A DNA stretch of 64,000 nt, from assembly GCF_025993685.1 (NCBI RefSeq), contig NZ_DAJPEN010000001.1:2728001-2792000 (forward strand), read 5' to 3'. The notes beneath the pieces are model-generated. The model was not told the origin of the DNA, did no database searches, and saw only the letters and a list, made by a program, of their open reading frames with translations. A program made the position numbers and the translations under genes. The stretch's first letter is position 1. Each line of letters starts with the position of its first letter. Shown here piece by piece: positions 17,082 to 27,300 of this stretch. The stretch is from Bacteroides mediterraneensis (GTDB taxonomy: Bacteria > Bacteroidota > Bacteroidia > Bacteroidales > Bacteroidaceae).

Positions 17082-17424
17082 TTTGTATTTACTGTACATA
17101 GAATTACTCCACTTTATAAGCCAAAATAAAAGAAATAAGCCTTTATTTTATTTTTACCATGATGGTATAAACCATGACTTTTTATCATTCACATATTCCG
17201 ACTTTTGCAAAAAACAAATTAGTCAGCAATATGAGAACAATACTATTTAAGAAACAAACAAGAACAGAATTTAATTTATATTCTTCTATACTCACATCTT
17301 TATTGGATATTATATTGATTAACGACATCATTATGCATATGATGAATTATATGTTGCAAACGATGCAGTTTTTTGCATATAGCGAAACATAACCTATTGG
17401 ATGTCCTTCCTAAATTTACATTAT

Positions 17425-17733
17425 ATGAAAACGATAAGTCAGAAACTTAGGAAATTAAGGGATGCAAAGGGTTATTCACAAGAGTATGTTGCTGAAAATA
17501 TGGGAGTTTCACCATCTACAGTATCTAGAATTGAAACAGACTGCAGTTCAGCAAGAGTAGAGCAATTACAGGCATATTGCAATATTTTAGACATTACTCT
17601 TGGTGAGTTGTTTGCATGTGATGCAAGTGAATCCAAACAAAGGAAGATTTCACTTAGCATTTCTCTTAATGTAGATTCCCAAGAAGACTTGAACAGAGTT
17701 TATGAAGCATTTAAAATATTAGGTCACCAATAA
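17425..17733 (+). CDS. XRE-family HTH regulator
   Basis: The 102-residue protein starts MKTISQKLRKLRDAKGYSQE and has a complete five-helix XRE domain (to about residue 65, with VSPSTVSRIET as recognition helix). A short C-terminal segment with SISLNVDSQEDLNRVYEAFKILG may serve for dimerisation. The ATG at 17425 is chosen because the HTH begins there; the upstream ATG at 17401 only adds eight residues. It is the first gene of a plus-strand run leading into the primase-helicase gene and may repress it. Confidence 0.85.
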   Translation: MKTISQKLRKLRDAKGYSQEYVAENMGVSPSTVSRIETDCSSARVEQLQAYCNILDITLGELFACDASESKQRKISLSISLNVDSQEDLNRVYEAFKILGHQ

Positions 17734-17742
17734 TAGTAAAGT

Positions 17743-18150
17743 ATGGAAGTAATTACCATTGATAGTGAAGCCTTTCAAAGTCTGAAAGAGCAGCTGAACC
17801 GTATAGAGAGTTATATCGAGCGTTCAACTACCCTAAGTAAAGAAATAGATGATGCCCTGGAATTAAGTTCAAAGGATGTGATGGAAGCACTTGCCATATC
17901 TGAGTCCACATTATACAGATGGAGAAAGAAAGGCATAATCAGATACAGATATGCTGAATCTGGCGACGTGCGATATTTCTACAATTCACTTTTTGTGGGA
18001 ATTAAATGTTATCAGATTAAAGTACCGGCAATGCCAAAGGAAGAAGCTTTAAGAAGACTCAGCGAGTTCAAGGACAACATAATTCTAAACAGTTACATGA
18101 GTAAAGACAGACGAAATGATAAACAAGGAAGAAATACTGGACCGTACTAA
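17743..18150 (+). CDS. HTH (MerR-like, excisionase-type) DNA-binding protein
   Basis: The 135-residue protein has a short N-terminal coiled coil (FQSLKEQLNRIESYIERS) and a helix_turn_helix_17 domain (VMEALAISESTLYRWRKKG, about 45-90) with the wing RYRYAESGDVRYFY. Proteins of this form accompany Bacteroides ICE replication genes; CTnDOT Xis proteins are of similar type, but I cannot equate them. Its end overlaps the start of the primase-helicase gene by 35 nt in another frame. Confidence 0.8.
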   Translation: MEVITIDSEAFQSLKEQLNRIESYIERSTTLSKEIDDALELSSKDVMEALAISESTLYRWRKKGIIRYRYAESGDVRYFYNSLFVGIKCYQIKVPAMPKEEALRRLSEFKDNIILNSYMSKDRRNDKQGRNTGPY

Positions 18151-20176
18151 CAGGGGACTTGATGTTTTCAAATATTATCTTCGGATAGATTTCCGACCGG
18201 GAAAAAACTTCAAGAATCCGTTATATGATGATAAAAATGCCTCATGCAACATCTACTTTGACAGACATTCACGCACCTTCAAGATGAAGGACTTTGGTGA
18301 CGAAAGTTATTCCGGCGATTGTTTCTGGTTCGTTGCCACAATAAAAGGCTGGAATGTCAAATCCGACTTTTCCAATATAGTCAGTCTTATAAACTCAGAC
18401 TTGAATCTTAATCTTGCACCAAGTACAACAGGAACATACACCACTACTACAGCAAAAACGACAACAGTATCCAAAGAAGGTATTTCCCCGGATATAACAG
18501 TAGAAAAGAATACAAGTTCTTTCAAAGTCGAATCAAAACAATTCACATCTACCGAACTTGGATATTGGCAAAAATATGGCATAAAACTCTCCACTTTAAG
18601 GCTTTATCATGTAACATCTGTAAAATCGTACGAAAGCATAAACAGAAATAATGAGCCATTCAAAATAGAATCATCAGATTTAGATCCCATTTTTGCCTAT
18701 AACGGGAATGGATATGTAAAGCTTTATAGACCATTGAATAATAAAATGCGCTTTCTGTATGGTGGTGAAATGCCTGAAGTATATTGTTTTGGATTGGAAC
18801 AACTGCCAAACAAAGGAGATATTGTTTTCATAACAGGCGGAGAAAAAGATGTGATGTCACTCTATTCAAAAGGATTTTTTGCTGTTTGCTTCAACAGTGA
18901 AACTGCATCCATTCCAACAACCATGATAGAAATGCTTGAAAGGAAATTCAGACACATCATCATTTTATACGATTCTGATGAGACCGGTAAAAGAGAATCT
19001 CTACGCCATTACAATGCCTTGTCAGACCACAATGTCATACGTCTGGAATTGCCATTGTCAGGAAGCAAAAAGGAAAAGGATATATCGGATTTCTTTGCCC
19101 TTGGTAAAAGTGCATCAGATTTACGGGAACTTATCACAAATTCATTGGAAAAACTATATTCTCATACACTCATGTTACTCAAATCATGCGAAATGGACTA
19201 TAACAATCCACCTGAGATTTCTAAAACTGTTGTATCAGTCAATGATGTACCATTAGGAACATACGATAATCTGTTTTGTATAACCGGAGGTGAAGGCACT
19301 GGTAAAAGCAACTTTATTTCAGCCATCATAGCCGGAACATTGATAGATGAAACAACCGATCCTTCTGTTGACACATTAGGGCTGGATATCTGTCCAAACT
19401 ATAATCAAAAGGCGATACTTCATTATGACACAGAACAATCAGAGTATCAGCTTTACAAGAATCTTTCAAAGACTTTAAAACGAGTCGGCATTGATTCCGT
19501 TCCGGAAACATATCACACATTTTATCTGGCATCCATGTCCAGGAAAGAAAGGCTACAGATTATAAGGGACAGCATGGACCTGTATTATCATCGTCAAGGA
19601 GGAATACACCTTGTCGTTATAGACGGAATAGCAGACTTAATCCGCTCTGCAAATGATGAAACAGAAAGTATAGCCATTGTTGACGAACTATACAGACTTG
19701 CAGGCATATACAAAACATGTATAATATGTGTTCTGCATTTCGTACCCAATGGCATCAAACTTAGAGGCCATATCGGTTCAGAACTGCAAAGAAAAGCTGC
19801 AGCTATCCTCTCCATTGAGAAAGATGAAAATCCGGCATACTCAGTTGTAAAAGCTATCAAAGTAAGGGATGGCAGCCCTCTTGATGTTCCCATGTTACTC
19901 TTTACCTGGGACAAAACAAAGGATATGCACGTCTATGCCGGAGAAAAATCCATTGAAGATAAGGAAAAGCGAAAACGTACAGAACTCTCCAATATTACCA
20001 AAGAGATATTCAAATCACGAAAAAAGGTATCTTACAATGACTTGACAGAATTAATAATGGAAATGCTTGACGTAAAAGAACGTACAGCCAAAAGCTATAT
20101 CCGATACATGAAAGAAAACGAAATGTTGTTGCAAGATTCCAGTAACTATTATATAATCGGGAATATCAGCCTATGA
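18116..20176 (+). CDS. Toprim primase-helicase (RepA/DnaB-like ATPase) of the ICE
   Basis: The 686-residue protein combines an N-terminal primase-like region (FKNPLYDDKNASCNIYFD, KMKDFGDESYSGDCFWFVA), a Toprim core (FITGGEKDVMSLYSKGF near 240 and IILYDSDETGK near 285) and a RecA-like ATPase with Walker A GGEGTGKSN (near 390) and Walker B LVVIDGIADLI (near 500). This is the layout of gp4/Twinkle-type primase-helicases. It probably supports replication or second-strand synthesis of the excised circle. It overlaps both neighbours by a few bases, so the three genes form one translational unit. Confidence 0.85.
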   Translation: MINKEEILDRTNRGLDVFKYYLRIDFRPGKNFKNPLYDDKNASCNIYFDRHSRTFKMKDFGDESYSGDCFWFVATIKGWNVKSDFSNIVSLINSDLNLNLAPSTTGTYTTTTAKTTTVSKEGISPDITVEKNTSSFKVESKQFTSTELGYWQKYGIKLSTLRLYHVTSVKSYESINRNNEPFKIESSDLDPIFAYNGNGYVKLYRPLNNKMRFLYGGEMPEVYCFGLEQLPNKGDIVFITGGEKDVMSLYSKGFFAVCFNSETASIPTTMIEMLERKFRHIIILYDSDETGKRESLRHYNALSDHNVIRLELPLSGSKKEKDISDFFALGKSASDLRELITNSLEKLYSHTLMLLKSCEMDYNNPPEISKTVVSVNDVPLGTYDNLFCITGGEGTGKSNFISAIIAGTLIDETTDPSVDTLGLDICPNYNQKAILHYDTEQSEYQLYKNLSKTLKRVGIDSVPETYHTFYLASMSRKERLQIIRDSMDLYYHRQGGIHLVVIDGIADLIRSANDETESIAIVDELYRLAGIYKTCIICVLHFVPNGIKLRGHIGSELQRKAAAILSIEKDENPAYSVVKAIKVRDGSPLDVPMLLFTWDKTKDMHVYAGEKSIEDKEKRKRTELSNITKEIFKSRKKVSYNDLTELIMEMLDVKERTAKSYIRYMKENEMLLQDSSNYYIIGNISL

Positions 20177-20445
20177 ATAATGATGAAGAAATGGATGTAT
20201 GGATAAAAGAAATCCTTACCCGCCTTAAAGCCATAGAAACTACATTGATCAATCTGGAGAAGAGTCAACTGCTGGTTGGTCCGGATACTCTTCTCGATGT
20301 AGTAGATGTTTCCAAAATAGTCAAGATTGCTCCCAAGTCCGTTTACCGCTGGGCTTACGAAAGAAAAGTAACCTCGGTAAAGATTGGTGGCAGACGATTG
20401 TTTTATGCAAAAGACGTTCTTGCACATCAAAAGGAAAGACGATAA
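20173..20445 (+). CDS. Small HTH DNA-binding protein (excisionase-like)
   Basis: The 90-residue product has a short helical lead (VWIKEILTRLKAIETTLINL) and a helix_turn_helix_17 fold (VSKIVKIAPKSVYRWAYERK, then VKIGGRRLFYAKDVLA). The wing GGRRLF is usual in excisionases and plasmid-type regulators. It overlaps the primase-helicase stop by 4 nt. It is a good candidate for a recombination directionality factor, but that is inference. Confidence 0.8.
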   Translation: MNNDEEMDVWIKEILTRLKAIETTLINLEKSQLLVGPDTLLDVVDVSKIVKIAPKSVYRWAYERKVTSVKIGGRRLFYAKDVLAHQKERR

Positions 20446-20463
20446 GAATATAAGTATTAACGT

Positions 20464-20494
20464 TTTGCGAAATACGATAATAATTGTAATTTTG
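20464..20494 (+). promoter_or_regulatory. Bacteroides promoter for the Panacea operon
   Basis: A -33 TTTG (20464-20467), a 19-nt spacer and a -7 TAATTTTG (20487-20494) form a textbook Bacteroides promoter. The boxes sit inside an inverted repeat (CGTTTTGC with GCAAACG), which may be an autoregulatory operator. The predicted leader is about 55 nt before the ATG at 20558. Confidence 0.8.
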
Positions 20495-20557
20495 CAAACG
20501 CTAATAATATCTTCAAACAGTTATTTATTAGAATATTACAACTTTAAAAACAGCATT

Positions 20558-21139
20558 ATGAGCTTTGGATATACAGTAAATAAAGAAAAGAATGGGGTTT
20601 TATTAGCATACCTCGCAGAAAGAATTCCTAACATAACCCTTAGGAAGCTATTGAAGCTGGTGTATCTTACAGATGAAAAATTCACTATCGAAAGAGGATT
20701 TCCTCTAACCTGGTTCAGTTACTTTGCATGGAAAAAAGGTCCTGTTGCACCTGAAGTATATGATGTAAAGAACGGATCATTTGCAGAGTATGTACAGTGC
20801 CATCGTAATAACGAAGACAAATGTGAAGTATCTCCGGTTAGTGGTATTCTCACACAAGATAGGTTAAACCTCTACAGCCAGTATGAAATGGATATGATTG
20901 ATAAAATCATTTCTACATACGGATTCATGTCAGCAGATGAGCTTACCGACATTACCCATCTTGATGATACCCTGTGGAGTAAAGTAGTGAATGAAAACAA
21001 TCTTACTTTTTCAGATTCAGGTCGTTCTGACTGTGAAATTCATCTGAACCGTCTTATTGAAGGTGACGAAGAAAAAGAAGAAGTTTTTGAGGATGCACTG
21101 GAATATATGCAGTTCTGTAATGCGACATCGGTATGTTAA
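20558..21139 (+). CDS. Panacea-domain (DUF4065, SocA-like) protein, probable antitoxin
   Basis: The 193-residue protein has the Panacea domain: ITLRKLLKLVYLTDEKFTIERG, WFSYFAWKKGPVAPEVYD and the closing MSADELTDITHLDDTLWSKV. Panacea proteins neutralise many unrelated toxins encoded next to them (PanAT systems). The ATG at 20558 is chosen because the family starts there and a strong promoter lies between it and the earlier ATG at 20384. The C-terminal acidic tail (about 165-193) may contact the partner. The next gene overlaps it by 7 nt, as in most toxin-antitoxin pairs. Confidence 0.82.
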   Translation: MSFGYTVNKEKNGVLLAYLAERIPNITLRKLLKLVYLTDEKFTIERGFPLTWFSYFAWKKGPVAPEVYDVKNGSFAEYVQCHRNNEDKCEVSPVSGILTQDRLNLYSQYEMDMIDKIISTYGFMSADELTDITHLDDTLWSKVVNENNLTFSDSGRSDCEIHLNRLIEGDEEKEEVFEDALEYMQFCNATSVC

Positions 21140-21594
21140 GGGCAAAGAATATTATCTACGGTTTTTGCACCTTTACAAATCCTCCCAAAAACAAGTTTCT
21201 TATTTCCCTTTATAGAAGTGAGACACTGAATGTTGTTGCCGTATTTCCTACTTCAAGAAAACGTTCCGGTAGCTTATCACCTAAACACGGCAAGAACTAC
21301 AGAGGACAAGATATTGTATCGTACGTATTTGAAGCCAACAGGTGCATTGGAAAGAAATATGGTTCTGACGAGGATTTCTCTTTTCCACTGGTAACTACCA
21401 TCCCATTTGATTATTGTTTCCGGGAAGGTGAACAGGAAAACCTTCTAAAGTCCTTCGAATCTGCAGAAGTGGTAGGAGTTCTCTCGGATGAAGAATACAT
21501 AAACTTGATTTATGCTTTTTCCAAAAGTCCATTAACTCCACGAAAATATATTCCGATTTTTGAGAAGATATTGAAAGAACATTATTCATTCTAA
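21133..21594 (+). CDS. Unknown 153-residue protein, candidate toxin paired with Panacea
   Basis: I do not recognise a named family. The protein has a compact beta-rich N-terminal part (KNKFLISLYRSETLNVVAVFPTS) that distantly recalls PemK/MazF-like folds, a Gly/Lys-rich loop (GSLSPKHGKNYRG) and a helical C-terminus. Its 7-nt overlap with the Panacea gene and shared promoter point to a toxin-antitoxin partner. Mechanism is unknown. No catalytic motif is obvious. Confidence 0.7.
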   Translation: MLRAKNIIYGFCTFTNPPKNKFLISLYRSETLNVVAVFPTSRKRSGSLSPKHGKNYRGQDIVSYVFEANRCIGKKYGSDEDFSFPLVTTIPFDYCFREGEQENLLKSFESAEVVGVLSDEEYINLIYAFSKSPLTPRKYIPIFEKILKEHYSF

Positions 21595-21695
21595 ACCTAA
21601 GCCTGGTGGATTATGAATTGATATATTTTTGCATTTTTTATTTAAGGTGTTTTAAATATATTACCATTTACTTCATAAATAGCTGTTATAATATC

Positions 21696-22232
21696 ATGAG
21701 ATTAAGGAGTTTAATAAAAAATCAAGTTTTATCAATAGACGACCATAAATGGGGATGTCAAGAAGAGAAAAAATGGGATTTCAAACATTGTGATATTCAT
21801 GTTGATAAAAGAACTAATTTCCCAATTAATGGCAAAATAAGAGAGGTACAAATTAAAATACCTATAAATTCAAATCGTCCTATTGAAATAACAAATAAAA
21901 AAAATGGGAATAAATCAAAGCTAGATGATATACCTAATAATTTAAAAAAAGAAATAGAAAACGCTTTTAGCAATGATGAAATACGAAATGCTTTTGTTGT
22001 TGATGTATATGATGTTCTAATAAATTTTTCATCAAAAATTTCCGATGAAGATAAAGCTAAAGAAACTCTTTTGAAAATTGCAAAACATTTTAATTTAGGC
22101 ATACCCACTGAAACAATACCAACTTACGTGGATAATGTATTGTCTAAATATTCTCTTAAATTCAAAATTGCAAAAGATGAAGAATATACAGCTGAGATTC
22201 AAAAAGGAAATATAAAAATAGGACAATTTTAA
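21696..22232 (+). CDS. Hypothetical protein
   Basis: The 178-residue product from the ATG at 21696 is lysine- and asparagine-rich with no signal peptide or membrane segment. The frame is open to 21606, but that extension (CIFYLRCFKYITIYFINS) is typical of translated AT-rich spacer. A helical stretch near 95-160 (DDIPNNLKKEIENAFSND) may form a small domain. It lies 101 nt after the Panacea partner and its low GC differs from the ICE core genes, so it is probably cargo. No function can be offered. Confidence 0.6.
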   Translation: MRLRSLIKNQVLSIDDHKWGCQEEKKWDFKHCDIHVDKRTNFPINGKIREVQIKIPINSNRPIEITNKKNGNKSKLDDIPNNLKKEIENAFSNDEIRNAFVVDVYDVLINFSSKISDEDKAKETLLKIAKHFNLGIPTETIPTYVDNVLSKYSLKFKIAKDEEYTAEIQKGNIKIGQF

Positions 22233-22368
22233 GACCGTAATCCAGAAATAAATTAAAGGAGAAAGTCCCCTATGTAAAATATATAGAAACTTTCTCCTTT
22301 ATCTTTACAAGCACCAAATTAGCAAAAATGAAAATAGCATTTAAATAATTCAGTGTTTATTATTCTAT

Positions 22369-23436
22369 TTAGAATGGCTTTAAAATCTTTAGTTTAACAT
22401 TAAAACCAGGTTTCTCAAAATATTTAAATATTTCATTTACCGGTAATTTAAATGCATCAGCTAACTCTTGATCTGAATAGTCTAATTCTTTTTTCAATAA
22501 TTCATAGGCTTTATAATAAACAACCGGAGTATCTATTGGAACATATACTGGTTCATTCTTTTTATAGCCCTTACGACTTAATTCAATGTTAAAATAACTA
22601 TATTTATCATCAGTTATACACTTAAGATCTTTCGCTCTACGAATAATTGATGCCATAGATGTCATCCAATAAGATTTCAAAGAACTTAAATATTGTAGTT
22701 TAAGACCTTGTAATGAACCCTTTATAGCTGATTCTGGCATTAAAAATTCTGAGGCAAAACGATTTGCTTCATTTTCTTTATCACGATGATCTGGAATTGG
22801 GTATTTAGAAGACAAATGCATTATAATATGACCCAACTCATGGGCTATAGTAAAACGCTTATGGTCATTACTATAATTCTTGTTTAATATTAAAACCATA
22901 AACCCTTCATCCGTTACAAAAGAAACACCATCAAATATATCTACATCATAATCTTGTTCGACAATAATTATACCATACCGCTCTAACAATGAACATATAT
23001 TTTCTATAGGCTCATCCTTTAGACCCATATATTTTCTTGTAAATTGTGCGGCAGATTCTGGAGTATAACCGTCTTCCAAATCCAACATACAAAGTCCTAT
23101 TGGAGGAAATTCAATACTTTCTGACATTTCATCTATTATGTAACCAATCAATTTATTTGCACATTCTATATGATCTTTCTTACTTTTAATAATTCCAGCT
23201 TTTCTTCGATAATGGGCATTCTCTACATTATTTGAAATCTTTTCTTCATAGAACTCTTCTGGGAATCCCAGGAAATCTATAATTCGCTTAATTACATCTT
23301 CAGATAATAATCCCACACCTTTTTCAAACTTTGACAAATTTGACTGGGACAATCCTTTAATGTGCGAAGCCAAGCTTGTTTGAGAATATCCTAAATACTC
23401 CCTCACAAATGTCAATTGTTTGTTATTAAATTTCAT
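22369..23436 (-). CDS. XRE regulator with intact ImmA/IrrE metallopeptidase domain
   Basis: The 355-residue protein has an XRE HTH (FVREYLGYSQTSLASHIKGL, LSKFEKG) and a COG2856 ImmA/IrrE domain. The zinc site is complete: HELGH (His199-His203) and ENEANRFASEFLMP with the third ligand near 222. Such proteins cleave or bind a partner repressor, or act as antitoxins for an adjacent toxin. It is 58 nt downstream of an unknown 206-residue gene on the same strand, and the two should form one operon. Confidence 0.87.
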   Translation of the reverse strand: MKFNNKQLTFVREYLGYSQTSLASHIKGLSQSNLSKFEKGVGLLSEDVIKRIIDFLGFPEEFYEEKISNNVENAHYRRKAGIIKSKKDHIECANKLIGYIIDEMSESIEFPPIGLCMLDLEDGYTPESAAQFTRKYMGLKDEPIENICSLLERYGIIIVEQDYDVDIFDGVSFVTDEGFMVLILNKNYSNDHKRFTIAHELGHIIMHLSSKYPIPDHRDKENEANRFASEFLMPESAIKGSLQGLKLQYLSSLKSYWMTSMASIIRRAKDLKCITDDKYSYFNIELSRKGYKKNEPVYVPIDTPVVYYKAYELLKKELDYSDQELADAFKLPVNEIFKYFEKPGFNVKLKILKPF

Positions 23437-23494
23437 AATACTTTTCCTTTCGACTATTTATATAAGAAAATGGTGGTTCAGATTATATTTGTTA

Positions 23495-24115
23495 CTAATT
23501 TACATTCTTCTTTATCTTCACATTCTCTTTAATACCCACTTCAGCAGTTGGCAACAAAGGATGAATAGTTTTGGTTGCTTTAGACAAAGAATTAAGATTG
23601 TTTTCATTTATTTCCCAACAGACTTTTCCTTCATCAATATAAACAAGCTTTGGTTGAACAAATAGTCCCAAACTATCTTTTTTATAACCAAAAAATAGTA
23701 TAGGAGAAGTTCCATCATAATCATCCTCAAAAAGTGAACCCTGTAACTGATTCTCTATGGAATCACTTAAAACAGTTCTTATATTCATAGGCATATCATT
23801 CTTATCCAACTTCTTGAAAAAGATAATATAACCATTTACAGTAAGCATTAATCTTCCATATTTACCACGTTTCAAATCTGAACCGAAATGATTTTGAACA
23901 CACTGGATTAGTTTTGCTAATAGTAAGTTGGCTTCAAATGCTCTAGGTCTTGCACTTGGTGGCGTCTGAGCCACCTCTTTATTATACATCTTTAAAGCTT
24001 CATAATATGCTTCAAAAAGAGGCGGCAGAACCTCTTTAAGGTCATATTCACATTCTTTTTTATTTATTATACGTTTCCTTTTTCTCGGAAACTCATTTAT
24101 TGCTATATTTACCAT
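23495..24115 (-). CDS. Unknown 206-residue protein, operon partner of XRE-ImmA
   Basis: No family is recognised. The N-terminus is strongly basic (FPRKRKRIINKKE), followed by a helical part (LPPLFEAYYEALKMYN, AFEANLLLAKLIQCVQNHFG) and a beta-rich half with YGRLMLTVNGYIIFFKKLDK and SPILFFGYKKDSLG. No membrane or secretion signals. Being first in an operon with an ImmA/IrrE antitoxin-like gene suggests a toxin or a regulated effector. The start codon follows a -7 box and a hairpin, which fits autoregulation. Confidence 0.65.
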   Translation of the reverse strand: MVNIAINEFPRKRKRIINKKECEYDLKEVLPPLFEAYYEALKMYNKEVAQTPPSARPRAFEANLLLAKLIQCVQNHFGSDLKRGKYGRLMLTVNGYIIFFKKLDKNDMPMNIRTVLSDSIENQLQGSLFEDDYDGTSPILFFGYKKDSLGLFVQPKLVYIDEGKVCWEINENNLNSLSKATKTIHPLLPTAEVGIKENVKIKKNVN

Positions 24116-24165
24116 AAATTTTGAATTTAAGATTTTAAAATCTGAACCACCAGATTTTCTGAAAG

Positions 24166-24205
24166 AACCTCTGTTGCAGCAGAGGTTACTTTAGCCACAA
24201 AGATA
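24166..24205 (-). promoter_or_regulatory. Promoter -7 box and operator-like hairpin
   Basis: On the minus strand TATCTTTG (24198-24205) matches TAnnTTTG and lies about 85 nt before the start at 24115. Just downstream, AACCTCTG (24166-24173) and CAGAGGTT (24180-24187) form a perfect 8-bp inverted repeat around the expected early-transcribed region, a likely repressor site. Confidence 0.5.
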
Positions 24206-24318
24206 TATAATTTTAGACGGATATTGTATATTTCACTATATATTTTTTTAAGATAATTGTATTTTCTGTGTTTGATTATAGAATTAGCTTTATGAGATTA
24301 TCAAATTTCTTTATATAG

Positions 24319-27300
24319 CTACGTCATTTTTATCTTTGCTTTTTCATTTATTACTTTTTGTTGTTTTCGATTAGAAGTTTCTACATTTAAACCAACATTA
24401 TTATCTTCTTCTTTATTCTTATTAATAGTAAGACTGATTTTGCGATCCAGCTCAGAAAGTTCAGATTTAAGTTTTCTCAGCTCACCTTCCTTTTTCCATT
24501 CACCTGAAGCTATGGCTTTATAAGTCTCAACGTCACGTTTTACTTTTTCAAGTTCACGCTCATGGTTTTCTATTACTTTGGGGATTTTCTCCAAAGCAGA
24601 CAGAAAGTTCGTGCAAGCCAATTTGGGATCATTTGCCAAATGACCGTTATTATGCGTATAGTATATGTTTCCCATACCCTTAACCATAAAACGGTTATCC
24701 ACAAAATCGAACATATCCTTTTGGGATGCTTCACTCTTTACGACCACATGAAAACCATAAATCTCACCGATCTGCTGATATTCACCATTAGTTCTGGCCT
24801 TATTAGAAATCTCCTGGAGCTTTGCAGCAAGTACTTTGATATCCTGGTTTTCAATTCCATTCAATTTTAAGTCATTAAGCAAATTACCGTCACTATCCTT
24901 ACGTGCAAGACGGTTGAACTGCTCCATATCTGCTTTAGCTTCATTAGCCTGCCTTGTATGAAAGTCAATAGATTTGTCAATCGTATTCAAACGGAATCTT
25001 GCTTCATCACGTTCCTTTGCAAAGCTCTTACGTTCACTTTCAAGCGCCGTAATCTTCTTTTCCAACTTGGCTTTCTCCAACAAATCCGTGTTGCCAGAAA
25101 GAATAGCCACATATTCACTGAAGTTAAGTCCATTCTGTTCATCCATTCCTCCTTCATCAATGGTTCTTTTACCCAAGCTGTTAGTCTTTAGCTGATTGAT
25201 AAACAATTGCTTGTTATGTAACAGATTGAATTTATATGAATCAAGGGACTTCTCTACAGCATATACAATCACATCAACTTTATTGTCAGCATGTTGTTTG
25301 GCTACCCAGTTGCCTTTACGAACAGCACGGCCATCACGTTGCTCTAAAGCAGAAGGAACCCAGGGCGTGTCAAGATGATGCACCGCAACAGCACGTTCCT
25401 GTGCGTTAACTCCAGTACCCAACATTTCTGTTGAGCCGAATAGCACTCTGATAGTTCCTTTATTCATTCCCTCTATCATTGCTTTTTTAGCCTGTTCAGT
25501 CTTACATTCCTGAATAAAACGAACCTCCGAGGAAGGGATACCATAATCTTCTACCAGTTTACGTTTGATTTCAGAATATACACTCCATTCTCCAGGCTTA
25601 TATGTACCAAGATCGGAAAATACGAACTGTGTACCCTTTACAAAATCAAATTTCTTGTAATATTCTGAAATCATTTTAGCACAGTGTGAGGCTTTATTGT
25701 CCACATGATCCTCGTATGACGGATCTATCATTCGCATATCAAGTGACATCTTTCGTGCATAGTCGGTTGCAATAAGCATCTTTGCATTTTCTTCTTTTTG
25801 TGACAATGGTTCTCTGCCCAACAAAGTAGCATCACCTGTACGGGCAAACTCCACCAGTTTTTTTATAAATTCCTCCTGAACTGGTGTAGGTGGAATATTA
25901 TGAAGAATCTCATTCTTCTCCGGACGGTCTATACCTATATCCTTCGCTGTACGATAGTCGCAGATTTCAGCATAGAAAGCAGCCAGTTCCGGAACTTTGA
26001 TAAAGTGACGGAATCGTTCCTTCTGCACAATTTCATTAGTTACAGAAAACTCATAGTCAGTAGTCTTCTTCGCAAACACAGCTGCCCAAGCATCAAAACT
26101 GTTTATATTCTGCTTTTCAAGTGCCTGAGGCCTTAGATATTTGAACAGCAGATAAAGTTCCGTAAGCGAATTGCTGATAGTTGTACCACTTAGGAAAGTA
26201 GCACCAAGATCTTTTCCAGTCCTCTCCTGAATGGTACGGATAGCAAACAGCATATTAAGTGCCCTCAAACTTCCATTGGAGTTTCCAAGTCCGGCTACAC
26301 GGTCATGACGTGTGTTGAACATCAGATTTTTAAATTTATGGCTTTCATCTACAAACAGATGATCTATACCCATTCGTTTGAAATCCACCACATCATCCTT
26401 TCTTGAAGCTATATCGTCTGCAATACTTTTCAATTTAGCTTCAAGATTCATCTTTCTCTTCTCCACACCTTTCAGCATGGCACGTGAAACCTCCTTACCC
26501 TGCTCGATAAGAACCTGCAGGTTTTCTTCCACACTGTCAAGTTCCTTCTGAAGAATTGCCTGCTGAATATCCAAAGACTGAGGTATCATTCCAAACTGTT
26601 CATGCGTAAGGATAATACAATCCCAGTCATTGTTTTTTATGTCATTAAAGATACGCTGCCTGTTCTGTGGTGTAAAATCATTCTTACCGGGATATAATAC
26701 TCTGGCATTGGGATAAGCCTTTCTGAAAGTATTTGCAATATCAAACACAATTGCCTTCAATCCGATAATCATAGGCTTGTTTACAATACCAAGACGTTTC
26801 ATCTCGTATGCAGCACAACACATGATAACAGTCTTTCCGGCTCCCACCTGATGGTCGCATATACCACCATTATTCACCTTCAGCATCCAGATAGCATCTT
26901 TCTGACTCTTATACAAATCAGGAAAGCCCAAACCTTTCAAATCAAGCTGCGGAAACTCCTGATGACTTCCATCATAATTAGGACGTACAAAACAGTTAAA
27001 CAACCTGTTGTATTTTTCTGCCAACTTGTTCTTGAATCCATCCGGCTGCGACTGTAGCCAATCTGTAAACCCATTCCGGATTTCTTCAATCTTTGTATTG
27101 GCCAACTGAATGGCTGCACCATCCCTTACCTTAATTTCAGTTTCATTACCATTAAAATCAACAACAGTCTTGCTTTTTGTTATGTCCGGTATCGTATTAT
27201 GCAAAGCATGTTTCATCAGGTTTATACCGTCATAAGTCTTGAACTCGCCCTTGACGGCATACTTATGATTAATATTACCGTTTTTACTACTGCACTTTAC

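Noticed and set aside
17041..17392. Two overlapping short plus-strand frames after rteC.
   Set aside because: They cross the rteC terminator, are rich in Phe/Tyr/Ile/Asn and have no ribosome binding site or homology.
20486..20495. GTAATTTTGC matches the CTnDOT core sequence GTAnnTTTGC exactly and could be read as an attachment site.
   Set aside because: It forms the -7 box of a promoter with a -33 TTTG at 19 nt, lies inside the ICE, and has no second copy at a plausible boundary.
20384..20557. A 58-codon 5' extension of the Panacea gene.
   Set aside because: It overlaps the previous gene and contains a consensus promoter; family similarity begins at 20558.
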